NCBI GenBank assembly: GCA_944359365.1 | Contig: CALVST010000018.1 | Coordinates: 1 to 35,164 of the forward strand | Reading direction: 5' to 3' | Length of the DNA: 35,164 nucleotides | DNA from: an uncultured Clostridia bacterium | GTDB taxonomy: Bacteria > Bacillota > Clostridia > Christensenellales > Borkfalkiaceae | Shown here: in pieces, positions 6,995 to 16,168 of the stretch | Numbering within the stretch: position 1 is the stretch's first letter | How the letters are laid out: each line of letters opens with the position of its first letter | Notes under the pieces: generated by a model | Seen by the model: only the letters and a program-made list of their open reading frames with translations | Told to the model about the DNA's origin: nothing | The model's database searches: none | Program-made: the position numbers and the translations under genes

Positions 6995-8984
6995 AACGAT
7001 CACGATACCGACCGCCGATTATAGCGGCGTCAGTTCTCTTCCGCCGCTTACAAAGGAACAGACAGTCTATCAGGTAGACAGAAAGAATTTTGCACTCGGC
7101 GAATCGGACGGGCTGTTCGTAAATTACGAAGAGGTCAACGGTATTTTTCCGTATAAATATCAAGATCAATACGGAAGAGAGTTGAAACCTGTGGGGCACA
7201 AAGCGGCGATTTTGGAAAACGATTGTATCAAAGCGACGTTTTTGCTCGATCTCGGCGGCAGGCTGTGGTCTTTGTTCGACAAAAAGACCGGAAAAGAGCT
7301 TCTGTTCCGCAATTCCGTGATCCGCCCCGGCAATTTGGCGCTGCGCAACGCATGGGTGAGCGGCGGCATAGAGTGGAACTTCGGTTATCGCGGGCATCAC
7401 CCTTATACGAGCGACGATATTTTTGCCGCGGAAGCGCGCCTCGGCGACGGCACTCCGGTGCTTCGCATCTATGAGTTCGAACGTGTGCGGCGGCTCGCCT
7501 ATCAGGTCGATTTTTTTCTGAAAGAAAATAGCCCGTTGCTCTTTGTGCGCACAAGGCTGAAAAATGAATCGTTCGACGTGATTCCCGTCTATTGGTGGTC
7601 AAACGTTGCGGTGCCGGAAGGCGAAAAAGACCGCGTCATCGTGGGGGCGGACGAAGCGTATATTGCGCCGAAAAAAATGCTTCGCCGCATCGGCAGGGGG
7701 TATTTCGGCAACATAGATGTATCTTACCCTCGGCAGACGCGTTTTGCGTTGGATTACTTTTGGCGCACGCCCGACGAGCGCAGAAAGTATGTTTTACAGG
7801 TAGATGAAAACGGTTACGGATTGTGCGAATTCTCCACTCCTTTATTGAAGGGAAGAAAACTTTTCGTATGGGGCGACAGCGATGGCGGGCGCCGTTGGCA
7901 GAATTTCCTTTCGGGCGACCGCGATACGGGCAGTTACGACGAAATACAGTGCGGTTTAGCTTTCACGCAGTATGAGAATTTGCCGCTCCCGCCGCAAACG
8001 GCATGGGAATGGATGGAATGTTACGGCCCCGTACAGCTTTCCGCCGCCAAGGCGCACGGAGATATTACCGAGGCGCAGAGAGCAGCGGAAAGAGCCGTCA
8101 ACGATATGATGACGGAAGAAGAAATGCAGCAATTACTGCACGAAACGCACGGTGCGGCAGTAACTCCCGCAGTCAAACAGTTGAATTTCGGCAGCGGATG
8201 GGGACGGCTCGAACAGCTCCGCCGCGAGCATTGCGGAGAGCGTCCGCTTTGCCCGCATCTCAATTTCGGGGGTACGGGCAAAGAGCAGGCGGATTGGCTG
8301 AATCTGCTTAAAAGCGGGACGATGGGGCAACATGACGCATCGGAAATCCCTGTTTCTTATATGTATCAGCCCGAGTGGACGCAGCTTTTGCTATGCGCGG
8401 CGGAAAACAAGGACAGAAATAATTGGTATACCAATTATCAGCTTGCACTCGTATATCTGCGTGAGGGGGATCTGCTGCGTGCGGGCATTTATGCGGCAAG
8501 AAGCCGCAGGCTGAGCGTGAACGCTTGGACGGAATATCTGTTTTCCGCCATTGCGGGCGTAAAGGGCGACCGATCGGGCGAAGTGCGGGCGCTGCGGCGC
8601 GCATACCGCCTGCGGAGCGAAGATTACAATATCGCCAAAGAATATTTCAGGGCGCTCGACGCCGCAGGGCGCGGCGCAGAGATCGTGCGCGTTTACGGCG
8701 ATATGTGCGCCGCTTTGCGGGAAAGGCCGAGGATCCGTTTTTATTACATCCGCGCGTTGCTTCGCGTTGGCAAAGCGGAAAGGGCGATGCAACTGCTTAC
8801 CGAAGGCGGCGGGCTAGAGATCCCCGATATCCGTGAGGGAGAGGTATCCGTAACGGAACTTTGGCTTGATATCAGCGAAGTACTTGCGGCGAAGAAAGGC
8901 GAAAAGTTTGACCGCGTCTGTGCGGAAGTACCTAAAAATTTGGATTTCCGAATGTTTGCCGCGTTGGAAGATTGTATACGATAA
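6978..8984 (+). CDS. DUF5107 protein with C-terminal TPR-like helices
   Basis: 668 residues, no signal peptide. Residues 1 to about 345 match DUF5107, a mutarotase-like beta-sandwich: ETITIPTADY at the start, LDLGGRLWSLFDKKTGKELL, GGIEWNFGYRGHHP and YWWSNVAVPEGE. Residues about 465-640 are helical repeats of TPR type (NYQLALVYLREGDLLRAGIY, then RALLRVGKAERAMQLL). DUF5107 proteins often travel with glycoside hydrolases, and a role in handling a sugar ligand in the cytoplasm is likely, but the reaction is not known. The start codon lies inside the preceding gene with AGGAGG only three bases before it, a tight spacing; the conserved opening residues support it. Possible translational coupling. 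Confidence 0.78.
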   Translation: MRLYTETITIPTADYSGVSSLPPLTKEQTVYQVDRKNFALGESDGLFVNYEEVNGIFPYKYQDQYGRELKPVGHKAAILENDCIKATFLLDLGGRLWSLFDKKTGKELLFRNSVIRPGNLALRNAWVSGGIEWNFGYRGHHPYTSDDIFAAEARLGDGTPVLRIYEFERVRRLAYQVDFFLKENSPLLFVRTRLKNESFDVIPVYWWSNVAVPEGEKDRVIVGADEAYIAPKKMLRRIGRGYFGNIDVSYPRQTRFALDYFWRTPDERRKYVLQVDENGYGLCEFSTPLLKGRKLFVWGDSDGGRRWQNFLSGDRDTGSYDEIQCGLAFTQYENLPLPPQTAWEWMECYGPVQLSAAKAHGDITEAQRAAERAVNDMMTEEEMQQLLHETHGAAVTPAVKQLNFGSGWGRLEQLRREHCGERPLCPHLNFGGTGKEQADWLNLLKSGTMGQHDASEIPVSYMYQPEWTQLLLCAAENKDRNNWYTNYQLALVYLREGDLLRAGIYAARSRRLSVNAWTEYLFSAIAGVKGDRSGEVRALRRAYRLRSEDYNIAKEYFRALDAAGRGAEIVRVYGDMCAALRERPRIRFYYIRALLRVGKAERAMQLLTEGGGLEIPDIREGEVSVTELWLDISEVLAAKKGEKFDRVCAEVPKNLDFRMFAALEDCIR

Positions 8985-8994
8985 GGAGGACAAG

Positions 8995-9930
8995 ATGCAG
9001 AAAGAAAAGGCAGGAAAAAAGAAGCAGTGGTCGCAGACGATATTTTTGATCGTAATACTCGCTCTGCCGATACTCAATTGGTTAGTGTTTTGGCTATACA
9101 TTAACCTGAATTCCATATTATTGGCGTTTCAGGACCGGAACGCAAATTGGACTTTGCAAAATTTTGCAGAGTTTTGGGAATCGCTTGTCGAGCCGGTCGA
9201 TTATGGGGGAAGTGTTCAGCTTGCGCTTCTTAATACGCTGAAATATTTTGCGGTAGACTTGCTCGTCCTTTTGCCGTTGGCATTGATTCTCAGTTACTTT
9301 ATGTACAAAAGGATCTTTGGATTTCGCGTATTTCGCGTCATTTTTTATCTGCCCGTCATCATTTCTGCAGTCGCTCTTACGACGGTTTATAAGGAATTTA
9401 TCGATCCGAACGGGCCGCTCGGGAAAATATGCGAACTTTTCGGCATAACAATGCCTGCGGAAGGGTTGCTTGCGCGCAACGGTTCTGCAACAAATATGAT
9501 ATTGATCTATCATATTTGGACGGGTTTCGGCGTAAATGTGCTTTTGCTCGGCGGGGCAATGTCGCGCATACCGCTCGATGTGCTTGAGGCGGCAAGGCTC
9601 GACGGCGTAGGCCCCGGGCGTGAAATTATGGAATTTATTCTTCCGCTTATTTGGCCGACGCTGTCTACCATGCTCATATTTCAGTTAACGGCAGTGTTTA
9701 CCGCAAGCGGGCCTATCCTGTTGTTTTCGCCGAACGGCGATTACAACACTACGACGATCTCTTTTTGGATATTCAAGAGGGTTTACGGCGGCGGCATCGT
9801 AAGCACGGGTGTAAGCGCACGAGAGATCAATCTTGTATCCTGTACGGGGCTTTGTTTTACGGCGATAGGCGTTCCTCTGATTCTCGGGGCACGCAAGCTG
9901 TTGGAAAAAATTCCCGCGGTGGAGTATTGA
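8995..9930 (+). CDS. sugar ABC transporter permease (MsmF/MalF type)
   Basis: 311 residues from the ATG at 8995, which has AAGGAGGA upstream; the reading frame extends further up but that part overlaps the DUF5107 gene and lacks a ribosome site. About six membrane segments are visible, starting with IFLIVILALPILNWLVFWLY. The cytoplasmic EAA loop, which contacts the ATPase, reads EAARLDGVGPGREIMEFILP. Such proteins pair with a second permease to form the channel of carbohydrate importers. The pair lies next to a solute-binding lipoprotein but no ATPase gene is in the cluster, so an unlinked MsmX/UgpC-type ATPase probably energises it. Confidence 0.92.
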   Translation: MQKEKAGKKKQWSQTIFLIVILALPILNWLVFWLYINLNSILLAFQDRNANWTLQNFAEFWESLVEPVDYGGSVQLALLNTLKYFAVDLLVLLPLALILSYFMYKRIFGFRVFRVIFYLPVIISAVALTTVYKEFIDPNGPLGKICELFGITMPAEGLLARNGSATNMILIYHIWTGFGVNVLLLGGAMSRIPLDVLEAARLDGVGPGREIMEFILPLIWPTLSTMLIFQLTAVFTASGPILLFSPNGDYNTTTISFWIFKRVYGGGIVSTGVSAREINLVSCTGLCFTAIGVPLILGARKLLEKIPAVEY

Positions 9931-9941
9931 TGGGGGGATAT

Positions 9942-10859
9942 ATGAAAAAGAGAAACAAAGAGTCGTCCATCCTTTTCAAAAGAAGCGGCAGAGAAAAGAT
10001 TATTTTCGGCATTGTATTTGCCTTTATGGTGATCTATTCGTTTACGATGCTGTATGCCCTGTTTTTTCTTATCACAAATTCCTTCGAGTCGAGGCTCGGT
10101 TATCTCGATAAGCTCTCTTCGGAAGGGAATCCGTTTGCTTTGCCGGAGGTATGGCATTGGGAAAATTATGCCAAGGCTTTCGGCGAGCTGAGCTTTACTT
10201 CGGTAAATACGGGCAAGGAACTCGGGCTCGGCGTCATGTTCCTGAACAGTATTTGGTATATCGGGTTCACCGTGGGCGGCGGCATCTTGGCTAGCGCGTT
10301 CATGGCTTATGCCCTGTCAAAGTATAAATTCAAAGCAAACGGGTTTATTTACGGGGTGGCGATCTTTTCTATGACCATTCCGGTAGTCGGCAATATGGGC
10401 GCATCCTTCAAACTGATGTCTGACCTGAACATTTACAATACGCCGTGGTACGTCATATTGACCTGTTTCAGCGGTACGGGATTTAATTTTCTGATCCTGT
10501 ACGGGGTATTTAAAAATATCTCTTGGAGTTATGCGGAAGCGGTCTTTGTGGACGGAGGCGGACACTTTACCGTATTTTTCCGAATCATGCTGCCGCAGGC
10601 ATTCACGCCCATGCTCGCTCTTGCTGTTGTGGCGGCAATAGGATGTTGGAACGACTATATGACGCCGCTCCTGTATCTGCCCGATTTCCCTACCGTGGCA
10701 TCGGGGATTTATCAGATCGATTTGGAGTTTAGCAGGATCGGCGATATACCTGCAACATTTGCAGGGTTGGTGATTTCCATTCTACCGATGTTGGTGCTGT
10801 ATGCCGCCTGCTCGGATATCATTATGAAAAACTTTACGATGGGAGGCCTGAAGGGCTAA
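9942..10859 (+). CDS. sugar ABC transporter permease (MsmG/MalG type)
   Basis: 305 residues from the ATG at 9942, chosen because a GGGGGG run sits seven bases upstream. A start at 9930, overlapping the previous stop as TGATG, would add four residues and is also possible. Membrane segments include IIFGIVFAFMVIYSFTMLYA and a C-terminal LVISILPMLVLYAA. The EAA-type loop reads AEAVFVDGGGHFTVFFRIML, and the protein ends in GGLKG, typical of MalG-family permeases. A longer periplasm-facing segment (about 50-95) follows the first helix. It is the second channel subunit of the importer. Confidence 0.92.
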   Translation: MKKRNKESSILFKRSGREKIIFGIVFAFMVIYSFTMLYALFFLITNSFESRLGYLDKLSSEGNPFALPEVWHWENYAKAFGELSFTSVNTGKELGLGVMFLNSIWYIGFTVGGGILASAFMAYALSKYKFKANGFIYGVAIFSMTIPVVGNMGASFKLMSDLNIYNTPWYVILTCFSGTGFNFLILYGVFKNISWSYAEAVFVDGGGHFTVFFRIMLPQAFTPMLALAVVAAIGCWNDYMTPLLYLPDFPTVASGIYQIDLEFSRIGDIPATFAGLVISILPMLVLYAACSDIIMKNFTMGGLKG

Positions 10860-10868
10860 GGAGACATT

Positions 10869-12512
10869 ATGAAAAAATCATTGAAGTTTTTGTGCGTTTT
10901 GATGGCGGCGGGTATCGCCGCGGGTGCCGCGGGATGCTCGAATAAAGTTCCCGATACAGAGGAAACGCTTGAAGTTTATTGCCGTGACGCAGGTTATGGC
11001 TATGCTTGGTGTGAGGCGTTGCTCGACGCGTTCAAACAGCAGGATTGGGTACAGCAAAAATATCCGAATCTTCAGGTCGCTTTTGACCAAAACCAAGTCG
11101 CGTCGTATGCCGAATCGAAATTGAAATCCGGGGCGGAGGCAAATACGATCGACCTGTTTTTCGCGACCGGAGGCTATGAGCTTGCCGGCGTCGACAGCAA
11201 AGGCAACGATTATCTTGCCGACCTGACCGAATATGTATACGGGCAAAACGTGCCGGGAGAAAACGTACTGTTCATCGACAAGGTGCAGGACAGTTACAAC
11301 ACATCGAATCTCTATCACGACGTGACGGCGACAACGGATAAAGATACCTATTACTTTGTTTCGTGGGCGGATGGCATGGACGGCATTTTATACAACGCCG
11401 ACATACTTGAATCGCTCGGCATTCCCGTTCCCGTAACGACAGACGAATGGCTCGCTTCCATGCGGAAGATAAAGGACTTGCAGGGCAATCAAGAGGGCAA
11501 GTATTCCGTCGGTTACTCTATTTTGCAGAGCAACGATGCCCCCAACTATGTGGATTATATGTTTTACATTTGGTGGGCGCAATATGAAGGGATAGACAAC
11601 TATCTCGACTTTTTCAACGGCATAGATTCGGGCAGATATTCTTCCGGTATATTCGATCAGGTTGGCAGGGTGGAAGCGCTGAAAGTTTTGGAACAGGCGG
11701 TCAATAAGACGAACGATTACGTTAATCCGACTTCCTTTACCGACGAATACCTCATTTCGCAGACGGAATTTTTGCGCGGAAAAGCTGTTTATCATATGAA
11801 CGGCGATTGGTTCGACAACGAAATGCGCGAAATAAAGGAAGAGATCAAACAGGTCAACGGGCTCGATTACGATATACAGATGATGCGCACGCCCGTTATA
11901 AGCTCCATTGTGACGCAGACGCCGAGCATTCAAGCGCTCGCAAAAACGCGCGGGATCACCGAAAATGCGGCGCTTCGGCTCGTTATTGAGGCGGTAGACA
12001 GCGGTGCGGATTCTTATGAAGGCGTTACGGCTCCCGATTTTGAACGTATCCGCGAGGCGCGTTCCATCGTGCATTCCATAGGCCCCAACCATACCGCTTT
12101 CATCCCTTCTTATGCGACGGGCAAAGAAGTCGCCATGGATTTTCTTAGGTTTATGGCGACGGATATCGCAAACGAGATATACATCGAGGCAACCGGCGGG
12201 GCGACGCTCCCGTTCCTGTACAACGTGAAGGAAAAGAACCCTCAGCTTTATGAATCCCTTTCCGATTTTCAAAAAACGCGTATAGGATATTTTACGGATG
12301 AAAATGTCGGGCTGTATGTTTTGCCGAGTGAAAACAGTTTCCCGCTCGTGCTTTACGGCGGAGTGATGCCGTTCACGACGCAGAATTATTATATCACGTT
12401 CAGCATGTCGGGCAACACCAAAATGCCGCAAAACTACTTTGACGATACAAAGGCGTATTGGACGGACGCGCGTTGGCAGGATGCGCTAGCCAAAGCGGGC
12501 ATCGTCGGCTAG
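10869..12512 (+). CDS. extracellular solute-binding lipoprotein of a sugar ABC importer
   Basis: 547 residues. A lipoprotein signal is clear: MKKSLKFLCVLMAAGIAAGA, then lipobox AAGC and an acylated cysteine near residue 23. The mature part has the layout of family 1-type oligosaccharide-binding proteins, with NTIDLFFATGGYELAG, YYFVSWADGMDGILYNADIL and a C-terminal region that includes MDFLRFMATDIANEIY. The start has AAGGAGA upstream and follows the second permease by nine bases. It should capture the oligosaccharide outside the membrane and pass it to the two permeases. It is longer than many binding proteins, suggesting a larger ligand, which is inference. Confidence 0.9.
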   Translation: MKKSLKFLCVLMAAGIAAGAAGCSNKVPDTEETLEVYCRDAGYGYAWCEALLDAFKQQDWVQQKYPNLQVAFDQNQVASYAESKLKSGAEANTIDLFFATGGYELAGVDSKGNDYLADLTEYVYGQNVPGENVLFIDKVQDSYNTSNLYHDVTATTDKDTYYFVSWADGMDGILYNADILESLGIPVPVTTDEWLASMRKIKDLQGNQEGKYSVGYSILQSNDAPNYVDYMFYIWWAQYEGIDNYLDFFNGIDSGRYSSGIFDQVGRVEALKVLEQAVNKTNDYVNPTSFTDEYLISQTEFLRGKAVYHMNGDWFDNEMREIKEEIKQVNGLDYDIQMMRTPVISSIVTQTPSIQALAKTRGITENAALRLVIEAVDSGADSYEGVTAPDFERIREARSIVHSIGPNHTAFIPSYATGKEVAMDFLRFMATDIANEIYIEATGGATLPFLYNVKEKNPQLYESLSDFQKTRIGYFTDENVGLYVLPSENSFPLVLYGGVMPFTTQNYYITFSMSGNTKMPQNYFDDTKAYWTDARWQDALAKAGIVG

Positions 12513-12522
12513 GGGGTGAAAT

Positions 12523-14955
12523 ATGAAAAAAATCGGCACGGTTTTTTTGGCGGTATTGCTCTTGGCAGCCGTGGGATGCGAGAGCACGCCGAAAACTGAG
12601 GAGCAGGCGGAAAATGCCGTTTGGACAGCCCCTGCAACGGAAAAGATCTTGCAGGAAGAAGAGGTGCCCGCAGCCGAGCGAGGGAGCTCGCTGCAAATTT
12701 ATGCGGCGAAGGGCGAATATGAGAGCGGGCAGATCATTGTGTCCGCGGGCGGCGATATCGGCGAATACAGCGCCGCTGCGGGGGACCTGAGCGCGCAGGG
12801 AGGCGCCCTATTCAAAGCGGAAAACATTGCCCTGTATCACGAAAAGTATATAGAAGTCGCGCGCAATTATGAGGGCAACGGCGCCCCCGCGGGGATGTAC
12901 CCGGACGCGCTCCTACCCATGCAAACGGCGGCGGAATACGGTGAAAACAGGGTGGAGGCAGGGAAAAATCAAGGCATATATGTGACCTTTCACATTCCGA
13001 AAGACCAAGCGGCGGGCGTGTATCGGGGCAGTGTAGCCGTAACGCTCGACGGCGAAACGCACACCGTGCCCGTTGAATTGGAAGTGTACGATTTTTCCGT
13101 CAGCGAAGAGGTGCATTCCAAGAGCATTTTCCTCACGCAGTGGCATTATCAGAGCGGAGAACTCAACAGCACGCAGGAAATGCTCGACGCATATACCGAA
13201 AAACTCATCGAATATCGCCTTGCTCCGCAGTATGTGGTGACGGATACCGCGCATACCGACGAGGACATCGCTTATTATGTGGATAAGGCGTGCGGGTATC
13301 TCAAAGATCCCGCATGCTCCAATCTTTGCATTCCTTATGCAACGAGAATTATAGAGGGGCAGGAATGTATTGACCCCGACATTTTTGCAAAGTATCTGCG
13401 TGCTTTCGCGGAAAAGAGCTTTGCGGAAAATTTCAACTTATTGGCGAAACTGTATTGTTACTTTAACATTATAGACGAGCCCGATCTGCAGGGAACGACG
13501 GAACGGGTAAAAGTGGTGCAGAAGTATTTCCGTCAAACCTTGGAACAGGTGGCTGCCGAAATAGAGTCGGGCACGGGCGGCAGTGCGGCGCTCCGCGCGG
13601 AAGTCGCTCAGTCGATACGAGATATGAAAAGCGTGGTCACTTGTCCGTATATGCAGGCGCTCGAAGGCCATATCGATACTTGGTGCCCCAAGGTGGACGA
13701 ATACGATTACAATGCCGCGCTGTATGCGGATCAAGAAGAAAAATGGTGGTATACCTGCAACAATCCCAAAAGCCCGTATCCGACATTCCATACGGAAGAC
13801 ACCCTTCTTTCCGCGCGCGCCGTGGGATGGATGATGAAAGAGTATGACGTCGTGGGCAATCTTTATTGGGCAACGAACATATACGCGTCCAACGAAGACG
13901 GCGTGTATCAGCCGTTGGACGATTATTTCGGCTCCGCGTCCCGCTTCCCGAATATAAACGGCGACGGATATCTTTTCTATCCGGGCGGGCAGTACGGGTT
14001 GGAAGAACCCATCGCGTCCATGCGCCTCGAAGCCTTCCGCGACGGGTTGGAAGAATATGAAACGGGGCTGATGCTCGAAGAGGAATACGGTGCGCTTGCC
14101 GAAACGCTCGGAATAGAAAATACTTTCGGCGAAATTTACGAAAACGTAACTTCCGGAATTTACAGCGGAACGCAGGTCGCGACCGATTCTTCCGCATTTT
14201 ACGCGGCGCGGCGCAATCTTTATCAGCTTGCGGCGCTGGCAAGATCGGAAGCCAACGTGTGCATCATGGGCTTTGAGGACGACCGCTACGGCAATATCGT
14301 TTACGAAGTATACGCGAAAGATGGCTATACGCTGAAAAACGGCGGCGCGGCGCTCACGCCGGCATCGACGGAAAACGGGTACTCCCGTTATAGAATCGAA
14401 ATTCGCCTTACGGGAGCGGACAACGGCATATCGCTTTCCGTAGAAACGGACGGCGGCACGCTCGTTTTTGAAAAGGATCTCGGCGGCGCGGCAACGCTGT
14501 ACGCGGCGGAAAGCCTTGCCGACGGCATCGGCGTTTTAGACGGCGCAACCGTAACGGCGGAATCTGTTCCCGCTCTTGCGGGCGAGGGTACATGGCTGCA
14601 TATTTTCTTGGGCGATGCGCCCGCAAACGAGTGGCAGAACTTCAAGTGGGAAAATGCCATTGTGGACGGCATCGGAAGGCAGACTTCTCGCCTCGTTCTG
14701 CACGTGTACTACGGCGGAGATGCCCCGCTTCGTTTGACCGTTTCTGCAAAATACAACCGTTTGGCGATTTACAGCGATATGCTGAACGTTACGCTCACGC
14801 CGGGCATGAATACCGTAGAACTCAACAATCTCAACGCATACAATTGGGATTCGTTGGGCGGGATAGAATATCTCATCTTCTATCTCGGCGAGGGGAAAGA
14901 GGCGGCGGCGAACGACGGGCTGTATTTCGTCGATGCGCTCGTATACGGAGTATAA
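12523..14955 (+). CDS. GH123/DUF4091-like surface lipoprotein
   Basis: 810 residues. The signal peptide MKKIGTVFLAVLLLA ends in lipobox AVGC with C19 as the lipidation site, so the protein should be outside the membrane. An N-terminal beta-sandwich (about 30-185, ending near GVYRGSVAVTLDGETH) precedes the DUF4091/GH123-type barrel. The candidate catalytic Asp-Glu pair is D318-E319 in YFNIIDEPDL. The family's end motif is present: FYPGGQYGLEEPIASMRLE, then AFRDGLEEYE. About 270 further residues form one or two beta-sandwich domains, probably carbohydrate-binding. It has the same domain order as the cytoplasmic protein at 5447 but is exported. Substrate unknown; GalNAc release is possible by family. 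Confidence 0.82.
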   Translation: MKKIGTVFLAVLLLAAVGCESTPKTEEQAENAVWTAPATEKILQEEEVPAAERGSSLQIYAAKGEYESGQIIVSAGGDIGEYSAAAGDLSAQGGALFKAENIALYHEKYIEVARNYEGNGAPAGMYPDALLPMQTAAEYGENRVEAGKNQGIYVTFHIPKDQAAGVYRGSVAVTLDGETHTVPVELEVYDFSVSEEVHSKSIFLTQWHYQSGELNSTQEMLDAYTEKLIEYRLAPQYVVTDTAHTDEDIAYYVDKACGYLKDPACSNLCIPYATRIIEGQECIDPDIFAKYLRAFAEKSFAENFNLLAKLYCYFNIIDEPDLQGTTERVKVVQKYFRQTLEQVAAEIESGTGGSAALRAEVAQSIRDMKSVVTCPYMQALEGHIDTWCPKVDEYDYNAALYADQEEKWWYTCNNPKSPYPTFHTEDTLLSARAVGWMMKEYDVVGNLYWATNIYASNEDGVYQPLDDYFGSASRFPNINGDGYLFYPGGQYGLEEPIASMRLEAFRDGLEEYETGLMLEEEYGALAETLGIENTFGEIYENVTSGIYSGTQVATDSSAFYAARRNLYQLAALARSEANVCIMGFEDDRYGNIVYEVYAKDGYTLKNGGAALTPASTENGYSRYRIEIRLTGADNGISLSVETDGGTLVFEKDLGGAATLYAAESLADGIGVLDGATVTAESVPALAGEGTWLHIFLGDAPANEWQNFKWENAIVDGIGRQTSRLVLHVYYGGDAPLRLTVSAKYNRLAIYSDMLNVTLTPGMNTVELNNLNAYNWDSLGGIEYLIFYLGEGKEAAANDGLYFVDALVYGV

Positions 14956-14965
14956 GGAGAGCGTT

Positions 14966-16144
14966 ATGAAAAAATTGTTGAGCATTATTCTTTCGGCATT
15001 TATCATGTGCACAGCCGCGGGCGCTTTTGCCGCCTGCGGCGGCGAAGAGCAACCGCAGGCGCCGCAGCCGCGCGACGTGGTTCTTGCGGATTTCGAAACA
15101 TGGGCGCCTTCCTTTCAGCTGATGCGGCTGATCAACGGTTTCGGCAAAGTGACGCGCAACAGCGACGAGCAGTTTGTGCGCTCGGGCGAATATTCGGCAA
15201 AATTGCAGCCGCTCGGCTATTATGCGCAGACGACTTCGCCGTATCTGTATTTTCCTACCTACTCTCTGCGCTTCGGCAGGGACGAAACGGATTTCCGCTC
15301 GGCGGAAAGTATCAGTGCAAGTATGTATTGCGCGCAGCCTCAAGGAGAGGTTACGGTTGGATTGATCGTATCGATCGCGTCGGTCTCTTCGGCGGAGAGA
15401 GTGCAGGAAACTACGTTTGCGCTCAAACAGGGTTGGAACGACATCCGTTATGAAATAGACCTGAATATCCTGAACATCGCTTATGACGTTACGCTGATAC
15501 AGGGCGTGTCGTTCGCCTTTGAAAACGCAGGCTCGCGCGACCTTGCCGACGCGCCCGTATATTATATGGACGACGTCGTGCTCCACCGCGCCGCGGAAAA
15601 CAGAGAGCTTACCGATCTCGTCGAACTCGGAAAATACGAGATCTGCGATTTCGAGCGGCTGTATCAGCAATATGTTATCTCTCCTTCGGTAGACAATCCC
15701 GATTGTATGCCCGATATAGCCGTAGTAACGGGGGAAGACGGCGTTGCCCCGTCGTCGGGTTCTAAAATGCTGAAAATCGTAACTTATCCGGGGAGCACCC
15801 GCGAAGGCTCTTGGCCGCGCATCACCATTCCCGAAAAGATCATGCAGCGCGTGTTCTCGTCGCTTACGGAAGAGGAAAAGGCGCGCGGCAGCGTCGCGTT
15901 CGACGTGTACAACGCGAGCGATACGCCCAAAATATTCTATCCCGAATTTTATTCGGAGGGCGGAAAAGATTGGGATGCGCACAGCTTTACTTCAAGCCCG
16001 GGGCGTTGGGTCACTTTTTCCGTGCCGATCTCAGAGCTGAACCAAAGAACGGTCGAAATGTCGGGCTTTTGGAAGATCGCTTGGGCGGAATATTTGGGAG
16101 AAGCACAGACTTTTTACTTCGATAATTTTCGCATCGAAGTTTAA
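14966..16144 (+). CDS. beta-sandwich lipoprotein, probable glycan-binding
   Basis: 392 residues from the ATG at 14966, which has AAGGAGA upstream; an earlier in-frame ATG at 14933 lies inside the previous gene. The signal MKKLLSIILSAFIMCTAAGA ends in lipobox FAAC. Two jelly-roll-like modules follow. Each begins with a VLADFE or ICDFE strand and ends with a YYMDDVVL or FYFDNFRIEV strand, the pattern of carbohydrate-binding modules in which the first and last strands pair. No catalytic motif is seen. It lies 10 bases after the lipoprotein GH123-like gene, so a role in holding glycan at the cell surface is likely but unproven. Confidence 0.75.
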   Translation: MKKLLSIILSAFIMCTAAGAFAACGGEEQPQAPQPRDVVLADFETWAPSFQLMRLINGFGKVTRNSDEQFVRSGEYSAKLQPLGYYAQTTSPYLYFPTYSLRFGRDETDFRSAESISASMYCAQPQGEVTVGLIVSIASVSSAERVQETTFALKQGWNDIRYEIDLNILNIAYDVTLIQGVSFAFENAGSRDLADAPVYYMDDVVLHRAAENRELTDLVELGKYEICDFERLYQQYVISPSVDNPDCMPDIAVVTGEDGVAPSSGSKMLKIVTYPGSTREGSWPRITIPEKIMQRVFSSLTEEEKARGSVAFDVYNASDTPKIFYPEFYSEGGKDWDAHSFTSSPGRWVTFSVPISELNQRTVEMSGFWKIAWAEYLGEAQTFYFDNFRIEV

Positions 16145-16168
16145 AAATAATTTTTTAAGGAGGGAAAG

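Noticed and set aside
11388..12431. 347-residue minus-strand open frame opposite the solute-binding protein gene
   Set aside because: Shadow of a well-supported gene; no start signal, arginine-rich translation.
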